From contig CACJNU010000003.1 in assembly GCA_902594875.1 (NCBI GenBank), positions 1 to 64,000 on the forward strand: a stretch of 64,000 bases of DNA, written 5' to 3'. A program made the position numbers and the translations under genes. Shown piece by piece: positions 47,564 to 56,155 of the stretch; position 1 is the stretch's first letter, and the number at the start of each line of letters is the position of its first letter. The notes beneath the pieces are model-generated. The model was given only the letters and a program-made list of their open reading frames with translations. It was not told the origin of the DNA and did no database searches. This DNA comes from an uncultured Prochlorococcus sp. (GTDB taxonomy: Bacteria > Cyanobacteriota > Cyanobacteriia > PCC-6307 > Cyanobiaceae).

Positions 47564-49975
47564 TTATTTTATCCACGCAATACTGCAACCAGGGCCACCC
47601 TCGTTGTTGGCTGCATCTTCAATCTTATCAACATAATTTAAACCTGATAACCAATTTCTTAGTCCTTTTTTTAATTTTCCTGTTCCAATTCCATGAACAA
47701 TCCAAAGCGGTCCATGAAATTTTCTAATTTTCTCTTCGATAATTATTTCGGCTTCATGAACTCTTAGCCCTCTTACGTCAATTGTATTTTTACTCGTTCT
47801 AATTTTAGAAAAAGAAAAATCTTCTCTTTTGGACTTGATCTCAATTTTTGACATTTTGAAATTAGGCTTTTCTCCATTAATACCTTCAAAGTCATTTACA
47901 GATAATGTGCTTCTAAATGAACCACATTTAACTTCATAAAAACCACCTTTTTTATCTAAATCTACAATTTGTCCCGTACTATTTAGACTTTTAATTTTTA
48001 CAAAATCACCTACTTTAGGATTCCATGATATTGACTTTTCAAATTTTTTTTGAGTTAAATGTTCCGTCTCAATTTCCTTTAATCTTTTTCCAATAATTCT
48101 CGTATCCTCTCCATTAACATTTTTATCTCTTAATTTTTTAATCAAATCTATTACCTCTTTTTTAGCGGATACAATATGTTTTGATAATTTAGACCTTTCA
48201 ATTTCTTGGATTTTTTCAGCATTTATTTTTTGATATTCATAATTTCTCTTCAGTTCATCATGTAATATTTCAGTCCTTGCAATCAGTTCTGCAGCCTCTT
48301 CTGCAGAATTTTGTTGCTTAATCCTCTCTTCCTCAAGTCCTTTAATAATACTGTTAATATTATCAACCTCTTTTGGCTTTAGATAATTTGCAGCTTCATT
48401 AAGTATGCTTTCATCGAGACCAATTCTCTTAGAAATTGACAAAGCATTACTTCTCCCAGGAATACCCCAGTTGAGTATATACTTTGGCTTCAAAGAATCC
48501 TCATCAAAGGCAACTGATACGTTTTCAAATCTTGTGTCATTATATTTTAGAGCCTTAATATCTCCATAATGTGTAGTTGCTAAAGTGATATCAGATTTAT
48601 TTGCAAATTCTTTTAATAAAGCCATCGCAAGAGCACTTCCTTCAAGAGGATCTGTACCAGATCCAATCTCATCTAACAAAACAACAGATAATCCTTTCTT
48701 ATTATCAAGTGAATCTAATATCTCTTTTATGCGTGATATATGCCCACTGAAGGTAGATAAATTTTCTTCTAATGATTGATTATCTCCTATATCCACAAAT
48801 ATATTTGGACAAAACGGGATAATAGGGTTATTAGTTGAGGGTATCAATAATCCTGCTCTAGCCATAAGTAAAGACAAACCCAAACCTTTTAAAGCTGCCG
48901 TTTTACCTCCAGTATTTGGACCTGTAATAGCTACAACTTTAATATTTCTATTTATGTGAAAATCAACAGCTACTGGGGGAGGGGCTCCTTTTTTCTTATG
49001 TTCCCAAATCAATAGCGGATGAGAAAAACCAATTAAAGAAATAATAGGATTTTTATTAAAGGAAGGAGTTTTGCCTCCAATCCATTTCGAATATCTTGAA
49101 CGAGTTAGAGCATTTTCTAATCTCAATAAAATGGATGCCATTTCAATAAGACTTTCTGAGTTATCACTAACAACTTGGGACCATTTCTTTAGTAATTTAA
49201 ATTCTTCTGCTGTGATCCTAGCCTCTAGAGAAGCAATCTTATTACCTTTAATAACTACACTTTCAGGCTCAAAATATACCGTATTACCTGAGGATGAAGA
49301 GTCATGAATTATGCCTTTAAATTTATCTACATAATTAACTTTAACTGCTAAAACAGGCCTACCATATCGATCTCCAATAGTAGTATCTTGCAAATAAGCT
49401 AAGTTCTTTTGAATAAATTTCTCAACTAATATTTTTCTCTCAAGTTTCTTAGATAATAATTCTTTTCTAAGAATAGATAGTTCATTACTTGCATTGTCTG
49501 AAATCCTTCCATTAGATTCAATGCCTTTTTTAAAAATCGTTTCGATATTCTGATGGTCAATTAAATTTTTTGCAAATGATGAAATATAAGGCCTTTCTTC
49601 AAAATCTAATAAGATTTTTTTTAAATTTCTTGCTGCAGCAATTGTTTTCGCTATTTCTAACAATTCAGAAGATGAAATTACACCTCCCTTGGAACAAATT
49701 TCAATATTTCTACTAATATCAAAAACACCAGAAAAACTAATTGATTTATCTAAATTATTTTCTAGCTCATTTATTTCAACAGTTTCATTCAAAAGTCTTT
49801 TAGAAGCTTCGTATTCTGAAGGAATACCAAAACTTAAAATTGCTCGTTTACCCATTTCCGTTGAGGCGAATGAAGATAAATGCGTTTTTAATGAATCCCA
49901 CTCTAAAAGGCTTATAGATTCTTCTTCTAAGGTGTTATCTGAATATGATTTTTTAGAATAACTTTTCTCTGGCAT
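47564..49975 (-). CDS. mutS2: Endonuclease MutS2
   Basis: MutS2 is a MutS-like ATPase with a C-terminal Smr nuclease domain. The ATPase shows VVAITGPNTGGKTAALKGLGL near residue 350, then VLLDEIGSGTDPLEGSALA and ATTHYGDIKALKY. The Smr domain is at the end: TIDVRGLRVHEAEIIIEE and LWIVHGIGTGKLKKGL. It lacks mismatch-recognition domain I, as expected. I chose the ATG giving MPEKSYSKKSYS; an upstream TTG would overlap the adjacent gene. Length is about 803 residues. Confidence 0.94.
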   Translation of the reverse strand: MPEKSYSKKSYSDNTLEEESISLLEWDSLKTHLSSFASTEMGKRAILSFGIPSEYEASKRLLNETVEINELENNLDKSISFSGVFDISRNIEICSKGGVISSSELLEIAKTIAAARNLKKILLDFEERPYISSFAKNLIDHQNIETIFKKGIESNGRISDNASNELSILRKELLSKKLERKILVEKFIQKNLAYLQDTTIGDRYGRPVLAVKVNYVDKFKGIIHDSSSSGNTVYFEPESVVIKGNKIASLEARITAEEFKLLKKWSQVVSDNSESLIEMASILLRLENALTRSRYSKWIGGKTPSFNKNPIISLIGFSHPLLIWEHKKKGAPPPVAVDFHINRNIKVVAITGPNTGGKTAALKGLGLSLLMARAGLLIPSTNNPIIPFCPNIFVDIGDNQSLEENLSTFSGHISRIKEILDSLDNKKGLSVVLLDEIGSGTDPLEGSALAMALLKEFANKSDITLATTHYGDIKALKYNDTRFENVSVAFDEDSLKPKYILNWGIPGRSNALSISKRIGLDESILNEAANYLKPKEVDNINSIIKGLEEERIKQQNSAEEAAELIARTEILHDELKRNYEYQKINAEKIQEIERSKLSKHIVSAKKEVIDLIKKLRDKNVNGEDTRIIGKRLKEIETEHLTQKKFEKSISWNPKVGDFVKIKSLNSTGQIVDLDKKGGFYEVKCGSFRSTLSVNDFEGINGEKPNFKMSKIEIKSKREDFSFSKIRTSKNTIDVRGLRVHEAEIIIEEKIRKFHGPLWIVHGIGTGKLKKGLRNWLSGLNYVDKIEDAANNEGGPGCSIAWIK

Positions 49976-49989
49976 ACAAAAAAAAAGAA

Positions 49990-50376
49990 TCAAACATTCG
50001 ATTGAATCCCTTCGGGAGGAACATAAAGCATCTCGAGCCAGTTTCCTTCAGTATCCTTCATATAAAAAGATGCTGTTCCATCTCTATGTTCATGTAACGG
50101 ACCAACTTTTACACCAGAATCCTTTAAATCATTTTGAATATTTTCCACTTCTTTTTTATTTTCAAAATGAAAAGCAAAGTGAGGTCCCGCAGCTTTGTAG
50201 CTAGGGCCTAACAACGCAAGTCCATCTTTACCTTTACCAGCTTCTAAATAAGACCAATCTTTATCGTCCCAAATTAAATTCATACCCAGCTTAATGTAAA
50301 AAGATTTAGCCCTTTCGAGATTTTCTACTCTAAGTGCAATGTGACCAATCCTATTTACTCCTTGTGAAAACTTCAA
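49990..50376 (-). CDS. Glyoxalase-fold (VOC) protein, lactoylglutathione lyase-like
   Basis: A 128-residue protein with the VOC start IGHIALRVENLERAKSFYIKLGMNLIW, a central HFAFHFENKKEV and an end FYMKDTEGNWLEMLYVPPEG, with metal-binding His and Glu. This layout fits glyoxalase I and related dioxygenases, and the substrate is not decided. The start is TTG (MKFSQGVN). The gene lies 14 bases upstream of mutS2, possibly coupled. Confidence 0.8.
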   Translation of the reverse strand: MKFSQGVNRIGHIALRVENLERAKSFYIKLGMNLIWDDKDWSYLEAGKGKDGLALLGPSYKAAGPHFAFHFENKKEVENIQNDLKDSGVKVGPLHEHRDGTASFYMKDTEGNWLEMLYVPPEGIQSNV

Positions 50377-50437
50377 AACAAAGCGGTTAATTTATTACTT
50401 ATCTAAGAATAAACCAAATTTTTGTCAATAATGAGTT

Positions 50438-51439
50438 TCAAGTATCCTGCAACCATAGAGATGCATCACAAGCATGATAAGTGAGTATTAATTTTGCCCC
50501 TGCTCTCTTAAAACTAAGCAATGTTTCTAATACAATATCTTTTTCATTAATCCAGTTCTTCATAGCGGCAGACTTAACCATAGAATACTCCCCACTTACG
50601 TTGTATGCAGCTATGGGTTTATTTGAAAAAGTGCTTAATCTATAAACAATATCCAAATATGAAATACCTGGTTTTACCATCAAAATATCAGCTCCTTCAT
50701 ACTGATCCAATGCGGATTCAATTAAAGCCTCTTTAAAATTGGCAGGATCCATTTGATATGTAGATTTATTGTCTGGAATTATTTTCTTACTATTCTCTCT
50801 AGGAGCAGAATCTAAAGCAGTTCTAAATGGACCATAGTAAGCAGATGAATATTTTGCTGTGTAACTAATAATACCTACATCACTAAATCCTTGACTATCA
50901 AGTGCAGTTCTAATTGCTCCAACTCTCCCATCCATCATGTCACTAGGGCCAATAAAGTCTGCTCCAGCTCTTGCTTGTGTTAAAGCTTGTTTTTTTAAAA
51001 TTTCGATTGTTTCATCGTTTAATATTTTTCCAGTTTCATCAACTAATCCATCATGACCATCACAAGAGTATGGGTCCAAGGCAACATCTGTCATTATTGC
51101 CATTTCTGGAATCTCTTTTTTTAATATTCGAATAGCTTTAGGTATTAATCCGTCTTGATTAAAACATTCTGCTCCATCTTCAGTCTTTAAGCTATCGTCA
51201 ATTTTTGGGAAAAGAACCACACACCTTATTCCCAATTCCCATGCCCTAGTAACCTCCTTGATTAAACCATTAATATCCCATCTATAAGTTCCGGGCATTG
51301 CTGAAATTTCCTCTTTAACGTCTTTTTCATGAATAAATAATGGATATATAAAGTCCGATGCCTTTAGATGGTTTTCTCTAACCATATCTCTAATTGCCTC
51401 AGTTCTTCTTAATCTTCTAGGGCGAATAATAGAATTCAT
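50438..51439 (-). CDS. hemB: Delta-aminolevulinic acid dehydratase (porphobilinogen synthase)
   Basis: HemB joins two ALA molecules to form porphobilinogen for chlorophyll and haem. The sequence has RPRRLRRTEAIRDMVRE, SAMPGTYRW, MTDVALDPYSCDGHDG, IGPSDMMDGR, the Schiff-base lysine in ISYTAKYSSAYYGPFR, and the second lysine ILMVKPGISYLDIV. The length is 333 residues. It is divergent from bicA with a 222-base gap. Confidence 0.96.
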   Translation of the reverse strand: MNSIIRPRRLRRTEAIRDMVRENHLKASDFIYPLFIHEKDVKEEISAMPGTYRWDINGLIKEVTRAWELGIRCVVLFPKIDDSLKTEDGAECFNQDGLIPKAIRILKKEIPEMAIMTDVALDPYSCDGHDGLVDETGKILNDETIEILKKQALTQARAGADFIGPSDMMDGRVGAIRTALDSQGFSDVGIISYTAKYSSAYYGPFRTALDSAPRENSKKIIPDNKSTYQMDPANFKEALIESALDQYEGADILMVKPGISYLDIVYRLSTFSNKPIAAYNVSGEYSMVKSAAMKNWINEKDIVLETLLSFKRAGAKLILTYHACDASLWLQDT

Positions 51440-51614
51440 TTGAATATTATTTTAATTGAAAAATATTTATCTAATACATTAATCGCTTGCCTCACACTTA
51501 AATCAATCAGAGACTACTTTTGTTCAGGAAAATTAACTAAATTTTATTTTATAAGAGAAAAAAAGTTACAAAAATATTTTGCACAAACTGCATTTTTCAC
51601 AAATTTACGTCATT

Positions 51615-51661
51615 AAGAGATAATATCTTTTAGTTAAGTGTTTATTTTAAGGAGAGCTTCT
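51615..51661 (+). promoter_or_regulatory. Start region of the bicA operon (-10-like and Shine-Dalgarno)
   Basis: A TAATAT-type -10 sits within an AGATA-A-TATCT palindrome at 51618-51628, and AAGGAG at 51649-51654 precedes a TTG start at 51662 by seven bases. This decides the bicA start. The palindrome may be an operator as well as a -10 box. Confidence 0.5.
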
Positions 51662-53314
51662 TTGAAAATAATTAATGGATTTCATCTAAAGAATGTAAGA
51701 GGCGATATTCTAGGAGGGATAACTGCCGCAGTAGTGGCTTTGCCTCTGGCTCTTGCTTTTGGTAATGCTGCGTTAGGACCTGGCGGAGCAATTTATGGAC
51801 TATATGGAGCAGTAGTAGTTGGTTTCTTAGCAGCATTGTTCGGCGGAACACCTGCACAAGTTAGTGGACCTACAGGTCCAATGAGTGTAACTGTTGCTGG
51901 TGTAGTTGCAGGCTTAGCAGCAGTGGGAGTTCCAAGAGATCTATCCGCAGGACAAATTTTACCTTTAGTGATGGCAGCGGTAGTAATCGGTGGCTTACTG
52001 CAAATATTATTCGGGATTCTAAAACTAGGTAAATACATTACTTTAGTTCCATATTCTGTTGTGTCAGGATTCATGTCTGGTATTGGAGTAATAATCATTG
52101 CACTTCAAATTGGGCCATTACTAGGAATTAGCACTAGAGGTGGAGTAGTAGAATCTTTATCTACTGTATTTTCAAATTTCCAGCCAAATGGTGCTGCTAT
52201 TGGAGTAGCAATAATGACACTAGGGATAGTTTTTCTAACTCCTAGAAAAATAAGTCAATGGGTTCCTTCTCCTTTATTAGCCCTATTGATAGTAACTCCA
52301 ATATCAATATTAATTTTTGGAGATGGAGCTATTGATAGAATTGGAGAAATTCCAAGGGGAGTTCCATCTTTAAATTTCCCAAGTTTTAATCAATATTTTC
52401 CAATTATTTTTAAGGCAGGATTAGTCCTCGCTGTACTCGGCGCTATTGACTCGTTACTAACATCTCTTGTCGCCGACAATATTTCTCAAACAAAACATAA
52501 TTCTGATAGAGAACTTATTGGGCAAGGAATAGGAAATGCAGTTGCAGGCCTGTTTTCAGGTTTACCTGGGGCAGGAGCAACAATGAGAACAGTTATTAAC
52601 GTTAAATCTGGAGGATCCACTCCCATTTCTGGTATGGTTCATTCAGTTGTCTTATTGATAGTTTTAGTTGGTGCAGGTCCTTTAGCTGAGCAAATACCAA
52701 CTGCATTGCTAGCAGGAATTCTTATAAAAGTTGGTCTAGATATTATTGATTGGGGGTTCTTGAGGAGGGCTCACAAATTATCTTTAAAAACTTCAGTTGT
52801 AATGTACGGCGTACTGCTAATGACAGTTTTTTGGGATTTAATTTGGGCAGTTTTAGTTGGTGTATTCATAGCAAATATGCTCACAATTGATTCAATAACC
52901 GAAACTCAACTAGAAGGTATGGATGAGGATAATCCTTTATCAAAAGATGATCAAGCTAAAAATGCATTACCTGATGATGAAAAAGCACTACTAGATAGAT
53001 GTTCAGGTGAAGTAATGTTATTTAGACTTAAAGGACCACTTAGTTTTGGAGCAGCTAAAGGTATATCTGAGAGAATGATGCTTGTAAGAAACTATAAGGT
53101 TCTGATATTAGATATCACTGATGTTCCAAGACTTGGAGTGACGGCAACTCTTGCAATAGAAGATATGATGCAAGAAGCAAAAAATAATTCCAGAAAAGCA
53201 TTTGTTGCTGGGGCTAACGAAAAAGTAAAGGATAGATTAGCTAAGTTTGGAGTTGAAGGCATCATTGAGACTAGAAAAGAAGCTTTAGAAACCGCTCTAA
53301 AAGAAATAGCCTAG
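51662..53314 (+). CDS. bicA: SulP-family bicarbonate transporter BicA
   Basis: BicA is a sodium-dependent low-affinity bicarbonate carrier of the carbon-concentrating mechanism. The protein has about fourteen spans with GGITAAVVALPLALAFGNA, GGTPAQVSGPTGPMSVTV, GLVLAVLGAIDSLLTSLVADNIS and NAVAGLFSGLPGAGATMRT. A C-terminal STAS domain (about 460-550) includes LILDITDVPRLGVTATLAIEDM. The TTG start is set by a Shine-Dalgarno and gives MKIINGFHLKNVRGD. It is followed by sbtA after six bases. Confidence 0.93.
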   Translation: MKIINGFHLKNVRGDILGGITAAVVALPLALAFGNAALGPGGAIYGLYGAVVVGFLAALFGGTPAQVSGPTGPMSVTVAGVVAGLAAVGVPRDLSAGQILPLVMAAVVIGGLLQILFGILKLGKYITLVPYSVVSGFMSGIGVIIIALQIGPLLGISTRGGVVESLSTVFSNFQPNGAAIGVAIMTLGIVFLTPRKISQWVPSPLLALLIVTPISILIFGDGAIDRIGEIPRGVPSLNFPSFNQYFPIIFKAGLVLAVLGAIDSLLTSLVADNISQTKHNSDRELIGQGIGNAVAGLFSGLPGAGATMRTVINVKSGGSTPISGMVHSVVLLIVLVGAGPLAEQIPTALLAGILIKVGLDIIDWGFLRRAHKLSLKTSVVMYGVLLMTVFWDLIWAVLVGVFIANMLTIDSITETQLEGMDEDNPLSKDDQAKNALPDDEKALLDRCSGEVMLFRLKGPLSFGAAKGISERMMLVRNYKVLILDITDVPRLGVTATLAIEDMMQEAKNNSRKAFVAGANEKVKDRLAKFGVEGIIETRKEALETALKEIA

Positions 53315-53320
53315 TAATTT

Positions 53321-54319
53321 ATGGAAATAAATCCAATTCTGCAAAATGTATTAGCCCCGCCAGTTCTTTTCTTTTTAATTGGAGCAATATCTGTACTCTT
53401 TAAATCTGATTTAGAAATACCAGCTCCATTGCCTAAACTCTTCTCCTTATATCTACTCTTAGCTATTGGTTTTAAAGGAGGTATAGAGATACAGAAAAGT
53501 GGGTTTACCGATCAAGTATTGCCGACTTTAAGTGCTGCAATACTAATGTCACTACTAATCCCGCTGATTGGATTTTTAATTTTAAGATTTAAGTTTGATG
53601 TCTTTAATTCAGCAGCGATAGCAGCAGCTTACGGTTCAATAAGTGCTGTTACATTTATTTCTGCAGAAAGTTTTTTAGAAAGTCAGAAAATAGCTTTTGA
53701 TGGATTTATGGTTGGAGCCTTAGCTTTAATGGAGTCTCCTGCAATAATAGTTGGATTATTACTTGTAAAATTTTGTGCCCCCAAAAATAGACCTAAATCA
53801 AGAAAAATGCATCTAAGCGCTATATTACATGAATCACTTTTGAATGGATCAGTATATTTATTGCTTTCAAGCTTAATTGTAGGATTTTTGACTGCTTCCA
53901 GTAATCCTTCAGGCATTACAAAAATGGAACCATTTACGGGACAATTATTCTATGGAGCAGAATGCTTCTTCCTGTTAGACATGGGAATAGTGGCTGCTCA
54001 AAGATTACCGAGACTTAAAAGTGCAGGTTCATTTTTAATTGGCTTTGCAATTTTTATGCCATTATTTAATGCATTTATAGGTGTATTTGTTGCAAGATTT
54101 TTATCTTTAGGACCTGGCAATGCACTTTTATTTGTGGTTTTATGTGCAAGCGCCTCATATCTTGCAGTTCCTGCCGCTATGCGGATGACAGTCCCAGAAG
54201 CTAAATCAAGTTTTTACATTTCAACAACGCTAGGTCTAACTTTCCCATTTAATATAGTTCTTGGTATTCCAATATATATGAGTTTAGTAAATACTATTAT
54301 CCCACTATCTCCTTTATAA
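53321..54319 (+). CDS. sbtA: Sodium-dependent bicarbonate transporter SbtA
   Basis: SbtA is a high-affinity bicarbonate/Na symporter. It has about ten spans with PVLFFLIGAISVLFKSDLEIP, the FKGGIEIQKSG segment, AAYGSISAVTFISA and ALALMESPAIIVG in the first half, and ALLFVVLCASASYLAVPAAMRMTVPEA in the repeated half. The length is 332 residues, shorter in the central loop than freshwater forms. It lies between bicA (six-base gap) and sbtB (three-base gap), forming an inorganic carbon uptake operon. Confidence 0.95.
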   Translation: MEINPILQNVLAPPVLFFLIGAISVLFKSDLEIPAPLPKLFSLYLLLAIGFKGGIEIQKSGFTDQVLPTLSAAILMSLLIPLIGFLILRFKFDVFNSAAIAAAYGSISAVTFISAESFLESQKIAFDGFMVGALALMESPAIIVGLLLVKFCAPKNRPKSRKMHLSAILHESLLNGSVYLLLSSLIVGFLTASSNPSGITKMEPFTGQLFYGAECFFLLDMGIVAAQRLPRLKSAGSFLIGFAIFMPLFNAFIGVFVARFLSLGPGNALLFVVLCASASYLAVPAAMRMTVPEAKSSFYISTTLGLTFPFNIVLGIPIYMSLVNTIIPLSPL

Positions 54320-54322
54320 AAA

Positions 54323-54604
54323 ATGAAAAGATTAGACTTAATATTTAGTGAAAGAGAACTAGATGCAATCATCAAAACCTTGGAAAAAGCTAATGTTCCA
54401 GGATATACAGTTATGAAACATGCTACAGGCCGAGGTCCTGAAAGAGTAGTTACCGAAGATATGGAATTTACAGGATTAGGATCAAATGCTCATGTAATTG
54501 TTTTTTGTGAACAAGAGTTAATAGATAAAATGAGAGATAATATTAGAGATGATTTAAGCTATTACGGAGGAGTCGCTTATATTTCTGAAGCAACACCACT
54601 ATAA
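54323..54604 (+). CDS. sbtB: PII-like SbtB
   Basis: SbtB is a PII-like protein that binds adenine nucleotides and controls SbtA. It has 93 residues with an RLDLIFSERELDAIIKTLEKANVPGYTVMKHATGRGP N-terminal half, a short T-loop and AHVIVFCEQELIDKMRD. The end YYGGVAYISEATPL lacks the C-terminal CGPxGC redox loop of freshwater SbtB, so disulfide control is unlikely. It is read three bases after sbtA. Confidence 0.88.
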   Translation: MKRLDLIFSERELDAIIKTLEKANVPGYTVMKHATGRGPERVVTEDMEFTGLGSNAHVIVFCEQELIDKMRDNIRDDLSYYGGVAYISEATPL

Positions 54605-54628
54605 ATCACAAAAATAATATTAAATTTT

Positions 54629-55585
54629 TTAAGAATGAATCCAATCTACTCTTATATTTTTTCTACTATTCAAATATCTATCGATTGACATTGCCGCAAT
54701 ACATCCATCAGAAGCTGCGACAACGGCTTGCTTAAACGGTGTATTTCTTATATCTCCAATAGCCCATATTCCATCAGAGTTTGTAGACATAAAGTCATCC
54801 ACAATAACTCCTCCATCCTCTTTTAAAGCAATTTGATCCCCTAAAAAATCAGTAATTGGCTTTGAACCACTCATATATACAAAGACTCCATCTAAATTTA
54901 AATTAATAGGACTTTCTTGTTGCTTATTTTTTACAACAACTCCATTCACACCCATATCATCACCCAATATTTCCAATAATCTTGTTCTACTCCAATGTTT
55001 TATATTTGTATTATCCATCAATTCCATAGCTTCTTCATTATCTGATTTAGGATCACTTGATGTAATCCAATGAACGGTTGATGCAAATTTAGTTAAAACA
55101 GTTGCCTCTTCAATTGCCTCTTTATTCACTCCAACAACGGCAACTTCTCTATTTTTATAAAAAGCCCCATCACACGTAGCACAATAACTTACTCCTTTGC
55201 CAAGAAAATCCGCTTCTCCTTTAAATGATGCAGGCCTACCCATTGCTCCGCTTGCAAGAACAAGTGCTTTAGCTTTGAAAGTACCTTCTGGTGTATAAAC
55301 CATTTTCCATTCTCCACTAGTGTCAATTCCAAACACTTGTGCTCTTCTATAGTCTGTGCCATATTGCACAGCCTGTTCTCGCATTAGAGTAAGTAATTTC
55401 TCGCCACTTATATCAACCGGAACACCTGGATAATTCGCTATTTGATGAGTTATTGCTAAGGCACCAACAGATGGATTTTTATCTAAAATTACTGTTTTTA
55501 AGTTTGAACGAGATGTATAAAGTGCGCAAGTACATCCGGCCGGGCCTCCTCCGATAATAACTACATCTGACTCAATAATTTCCAA
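54629..55585 (-). CDS. Thioredoxin-reductase-like flavoprotein lacking a clear NADPH motif
   Basis: A 318-residue flavoprotein with the FAD motif VVIIGGGPAGCTCALYTSR, redox pair CATC at 135-138 and the second FAD motif GIWAIGDIRN. In NADPH-dependent thioredoxin reductases the second Rossmann motif is GGGDSA, followed by an HRR segment. Here the segment is VVGVNKEA (about 150-157), then VHWITSSD in place of HRR. It may use another donor or no pyridine nucleotide, as in cyanobacterial DDOR-type relatives. AAGGAG eight bases upstream supports the TTG start. Confidence 0.8.
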   Translation of the reverse strand: MEIIESDVVIIGGGPAGCTCALYTSRSNLKTVILDKNPSVGALAITHQIANYPGVPVDISGEKLLTLMREQAVQYGTDYRRAQVFGIDTSGEWKMVYTPEGTFKAKALVLASGAMGRPASFKGEADFLGKGVSYCATCDGAFYKNREVAVVGVNKEAIEEATVLTKFASTVHWITSSDPKSDNEEAMELMDNTNIKHWSRTRLLEILGDDMGVNGVVVKNKQQESPINLNLDGVFVYMSGSKPITDFLGDQIALKEDGGVIVDDFMSTNSDGIWAIGDIRNTPFKQAVVAASDGCIAAMSIDRYLNSRKNIRVDWIHS

Positions 55586-55837
55586 TTTTTAAACTCCTTT
55601 TTAGTAGCTAATTAGATGAGTTCTTGGTTAGAAGATATTTTAAATGTAAATACCTGAACCTTCATATAGATATAAGTTAAAAGAAAAAATAGAAAAAAGC
55701 ATAATATATAAACATTCTTACATAGGAAAAACATAAAAAATTATTTATCAAAATGATCAGTTACGTAAAAAGTTCTGTATTGATCTATTATTAATTCATG
55801 TTGAAAAATCAATTGCTATAGAAACATTATATTTTTC

Positions 55838-56155
55838 ATGACCAATTCCGATTACCTTTTAAAAGCTGCCATTAAAAAAGTAACCGAAAAATTAAACGAA
55901 ATATTGGTTGAAAAAATTGAAGAAGCAACAAATATTGCTCAGGATGCACCAGAAATTCTCAAAAAAGAATTTGATAATTTGAAAGAATCCATAATCGAAG
56001 AAGCCTCAAGGATGGAAAAAGCCGAAAATATTCAAGAAAATAAGTCTACAAATACTTATCAAGTCTCCGAAATAAAAAAAGCTTTAAACGAAATAGAAGA
56101 GATCAATAAGCAAATTGATCTCTTTAATAAATCCATAAATAATCATATTAGATGA
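55838..56155 (+). CDS. Conserved coiled-coil protein
   Basis: A 105-residue acidic, mostly helical protein without cysteine or membrane spans. Heptad-like repeats run over most of the length (KKVTEKLNEILVEKIEEATNI, KKALNEIEEINKQIDLFNK). I do not recognise a family. The gene overlaps the next start by four bases (ATGA), which suggests that the product works with or is coupled to the UbiB-type kinase. A possible -10 TATAGA lies about 20 bases upstream. Confidence 0.6.
   Translation: MTNSDYLLKAAIKKVTEKLNEILVEKIEEATNIAQDAPEILKKEFDNLKESIIEEASRMEKAENIQENKSTNTYQVSEIKKALNEIEEINKQIDLFNKSINNHIR

Noticed and set aside
49689..49961. Plus-strand ORF antisense to the mutS2 5' end
   Set aside because: It is the complement of mutS2 coding sequence with no start signal and no recognisable product.
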